From: JAPOKJ01 sp043767985
Lineage (GTDB): Bacteria > Pseudomonadota > Gammaproteobacteria > Burkholderiales > Burkholderiaceae_E
NCBI GenBank assembly: GCA_043767985.1
Contig: JAYVKZ010000033.1
Coordinates: forward strand, 1 to 14,335
Length of the DNA: 14,335 nt
Direction of reading: 5' to 3'
The notes below the pieces were generated by a model, which saw nothing but the letters and a program-made list of their open reading frames with translations, had not been told where the DNA came from and made no database searches. The translations under genes were made by a program, and so were the position numbers. How positions within the stretch are numbered: the first letter of the stretch is position 1; every line of letters starts with the position of its first letter. This document shows positions 12,897 to 14,335 of this stretch, piece after piece.

Positions 12897-14015
12897 CTAT
12901 TGTACTTTCATAAATCTCTGCGCTCGCTTACCCGTATCTACTTCAGAGGTGTACACACTGCCCTGCGAGTCGATAGCAATATTGTGTACCCAATGAAAGT
13001 CTCCGGCCTGCCGCCCAGGGCGCCCAAAACTTCCAATCACCGCACCACTGTCGCGCAAGACAATCCGCACTTCATTATTGCTGCCATCAGCAATCAACAA
13101 GTAACGTTGGCTTGGGTCTTCCGACGGCACTAAATCCCACACTGAACCAGAGCCCTTGGTCTCAGGATCGTATACAAACTGCCGAATAAACTCGCCATCT
13201 TTCTTGAACACCTGAACCCGGTTGTTCATCCGATCACACACATACAACAAATTATCGCGGGTCATTCGCACACAATGAACGGGCATGCCAAACTGAGGTG
13301 ACTCAGGGTTATAGTCGGGAATCTTGGTATCGTCCGGGCGCTTGCCGTAGGCACCCCAGTGGCGTTTGTAAGCCCCTGTGGTGGCATCAAACACAATCAC
13401 TCGGCGATTACCATATCCGTCAGCGACATAGAGCTCATTGGCCGCCCCATCGACTTCCATATGAGCGGGCCGCCCAAGTTGTTCAGGATCGTTACTTCCT
13501 TTGCTGGCGCCAGGCTTACCGATTTGAAGAAGAAACTTGCCTTCAGCGGTAAACTTCAACAGCATGTGATCGGTTGCCGCATTGCCCCCCACCCAAACAT
13601 CTCCCTTTGGATCGACATAAATCCCGTGCTCATTCGCGGGCCAATCAAAGCCCTGCCCTTTGCCGCCCCAACTGCGCAACAAGTTTCCATCACGGTCAAA
13701 CTGTAGGACAGGTGGCGCCGCACTGCAACACTTCGAACGTTTGGGGTTGAGGGTCGAACCGCGCTCATCCTCGGTCAAAGTCAAAGGGCGATGAACCATC
13801 CAAATCGTATCGTCCTTGGCGGTAGCGATACCCGCGACCTGGCCAAGAATCCATTGATTGGGGAGGGGCTTGGGCCATGTCGCGTCCACTGCGTAACGCG
13901 GGCCACCGCTTCCCAGCGATGCACCTTCAACTCGCTGTTTGACCGTAGTACAAGATGCCAGGGCTGCAAGCGCAACGGCAGCAAACAGCGACTTTAACCC
14001 TATGATTTTTGACAT
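12897..14015 (-). CDS. NHL-repeat six-bladed propeller lipoprotein, peptidyl-alpha-hydroxyglycine amidating-lyase-like
   Basis: A 372-residue secreted lipoprotein. Residues 1-22 form a signal peptide with lipobox L19-A20-S21-C22. The rest is a beta propeller with NHL-type strands such as ELYVADGYGNRRVIVFD (194-210) and LLYVCDRMNNRVQVF (256-270). The pattern resembles peptidyl-alpha-hydroxyglycine alpha-amidating lyase (PAL), whose three zinc histidines and catalytic Arg and Tyr have counterparts here: H130 (NEHGIYVD), H247 (PVHCV), H344 (WVHNIAID), R76 (after H75, as in PAL's HRG) and Y201 (DGYGN). A Cys pair at C96-C97 is, as far as I recall, common in bacterial members. AAGGA lies 7 bases before the ATG at 14015. 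A TetR-type gene lies upstream on the same strand. The fold is well supported; the lyase activity is inference and the substrate is unknown. Confidence 0.8.
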   Translation of the reverse strand: MSKIIGLKSLFAAVALAALASCTTVKQRVEGASLGSGGPRYAVDATWPKPLPNQWILGQVAGIATAKDDTIWMVHRPLTLTEDERGSTLNPKRSKCCSAAPPVLQFDRDGNLLRSWGGKGQGFDWPANEHGIYVDPKGDVWVGGNAATDHMLLKFTAEGKFLLQIGKPGASKGSNDPEQLGRPAHMEVDGAANELYVADGYGNRRVIVFDATTGAYKRHWGAYGKRPDDTKIPDYNPESPQFGMPVHCVRMTRDNLLYVCDRMNNRVQVFKKDGEFIRQFVYDPETKGSGSVWDLVPSEDPSQRYLLIADGSNNEVRIVLRDSGAVIGSFGRPGRQAGDFHWVHNIAIDSQGSVYTSEVDTGKRAQRFMKVQ

Positions 14016-14106
14016 AACCTATCCTTCATGACCGGCAGTCAAAGACTCCCATAGAGCATCTTAGCGAAGCGCAAGTGGTTTTCCGACCGTGCATTCCAAG
14101 GATTGA

Positions 14107-14335
14107 CTAGGCTTTACTCGAAATGATCGCGGCACCACCTACGACTTTCTCAATTAACTTCCAGTCCTTGGCGATATGACCATTGAGTAATAACTCAGCC
14201 AAACCGTGGACAAGCGACCAAGCGTGCAAGGTCGCCGCTTTTTTCTCGGTCTCGCTGAACTGACTGGGCATTTCCTCATAAATGCCCTCCCTTAAACCCT
14301 TCATGGCTGAGCCCACGTCATCCAATTCGGCGTCC
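14107..14335 (-). CDS. TetR-family transcriptional regulator, C-terminal part (cut by window edge)
   Basis: The last 75 or so codons of a gene that continues beyond the right edge; stop at 14109-14107. The frame is open to the edge, so the TTG at 14325 need not be a start. The segment KKAATLHAWSLVHGLAELLL, with Trp, His and Gly at characteristic spacing, matches the WHG-type C-terminal ligand-binding domain of many TetR repressors. The helix-turn-helix would lie outside the window. The gene is read toward the propeller lipoprotein, whose start is 91 bases downstream, so the two may be co-transcribed or the regulator may control that gene. The family call rests only on this C-terminal helix pattern. 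Confidence 0.65.
   Translation of the reverse strand, partial: DAELDDVGSAMKGLREGIYEEMPSQFSETEKKAATLHAWSLVHGLAELLLNGHIAKDWKLIEKVVGGAAIISSKA

Noticed and set aside
14323..14325. TTG as the start of a small separate gene at the right edge
   Set aside because: The frame continues open to the window edge and the peptide is a TetR C-terminal domain, so this is the end of a longer gene.
1..14335. CRISPR arrays, tRNA or rRNA genes, insertion-sequence ends, toxin-antitoxin pairs or defence genes
   Set aside because: Looked for on both strands; no regularly spaced repeats, transposase frames, terminal inverted repeats or RNA gene signatures were seen.

Overview
The window looks like an ordinary chromosomal segment of a Gram-negative proteobacterium, most likely a betaproteobacterium (Burkholderiales-like). 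The reasons are lipoprotein signal peptides, a Spy/CpxP-type periplasmic protein beside a response regulator, a Fur-box-like site over an iron ABC transporter, a DUF1631 protein, and a five-gene Liv-type transporter. The taxonomic call is an inference from gene families; no rRNA or other marker is present. No tRNA, rRNA, CRISPR array, insertion sequence, phage gene or toxin-antitoxin pair was seen. No stretch longer than 300 bases lacks a gene.

Layout. (1) 1-573, minus strand: a Spy/CpxP-like lipoprotein followed 15 bases downstream by the start of a response regulator cut by the window edge, which is a Cpx-like envelope-stress arrangement. (2) 766-2211, plus: a B12-binding-domain radical SAM protein of unknown substrate. 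(3) 2215-5041: a divergent ferric-iron ABC cassette, with a fused two-domain permease (minus) and an ATPase (plus), sharing a 67-base intergenic region with a Fur-box-like sequence. No substrate-binding protein is encoded here. (4) 5038-7839, minus: a 933-residue DUF1631 protein of unknown function whose stop codon overlaps that of the ATPase. (5) 8039-12819, plus: livG-livF-livH-livM-livK, a complete branched-chain-amino-acid/amide-type ABC importer with the binding-protein gene last, closed by a strong intrinsic terminator. (6) 12897-14335, minus: an NHL-propeller lipoprotein resembling peptidyl-alpha-hydroxyglycine amidating lyase, preceded by the 3' end of a TetR-family regulator cut by the window edge.

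How the genes work together. The iron permease and ATPase should form one inner-membrane importer, repressed by Fur when iron is sufficient, using a binding protein encoded elsewhere. The five Liv proteins form one complete importer; its ligand cannot be read from the sequence. The Spy-like protein and response regulator probably form a stress-sensing pair. The propeller lipoprotein and TetR regulator lie on the same strand and may be co-regulated. Any link between them and the Liv importer is speculative, since they converge on it across a terminator.

I did not find a clear new multi-gene system. The items most worth a second look are the amidating-lyase-like lipoprotein that keeps the known catalytic positions, the orphan Fur-controlled iron transporter squeezed tail-to-tail between two genes, the DUF1631 protein with its long repetitive linker, and a perfect 15-base palindrome upstream of livG.
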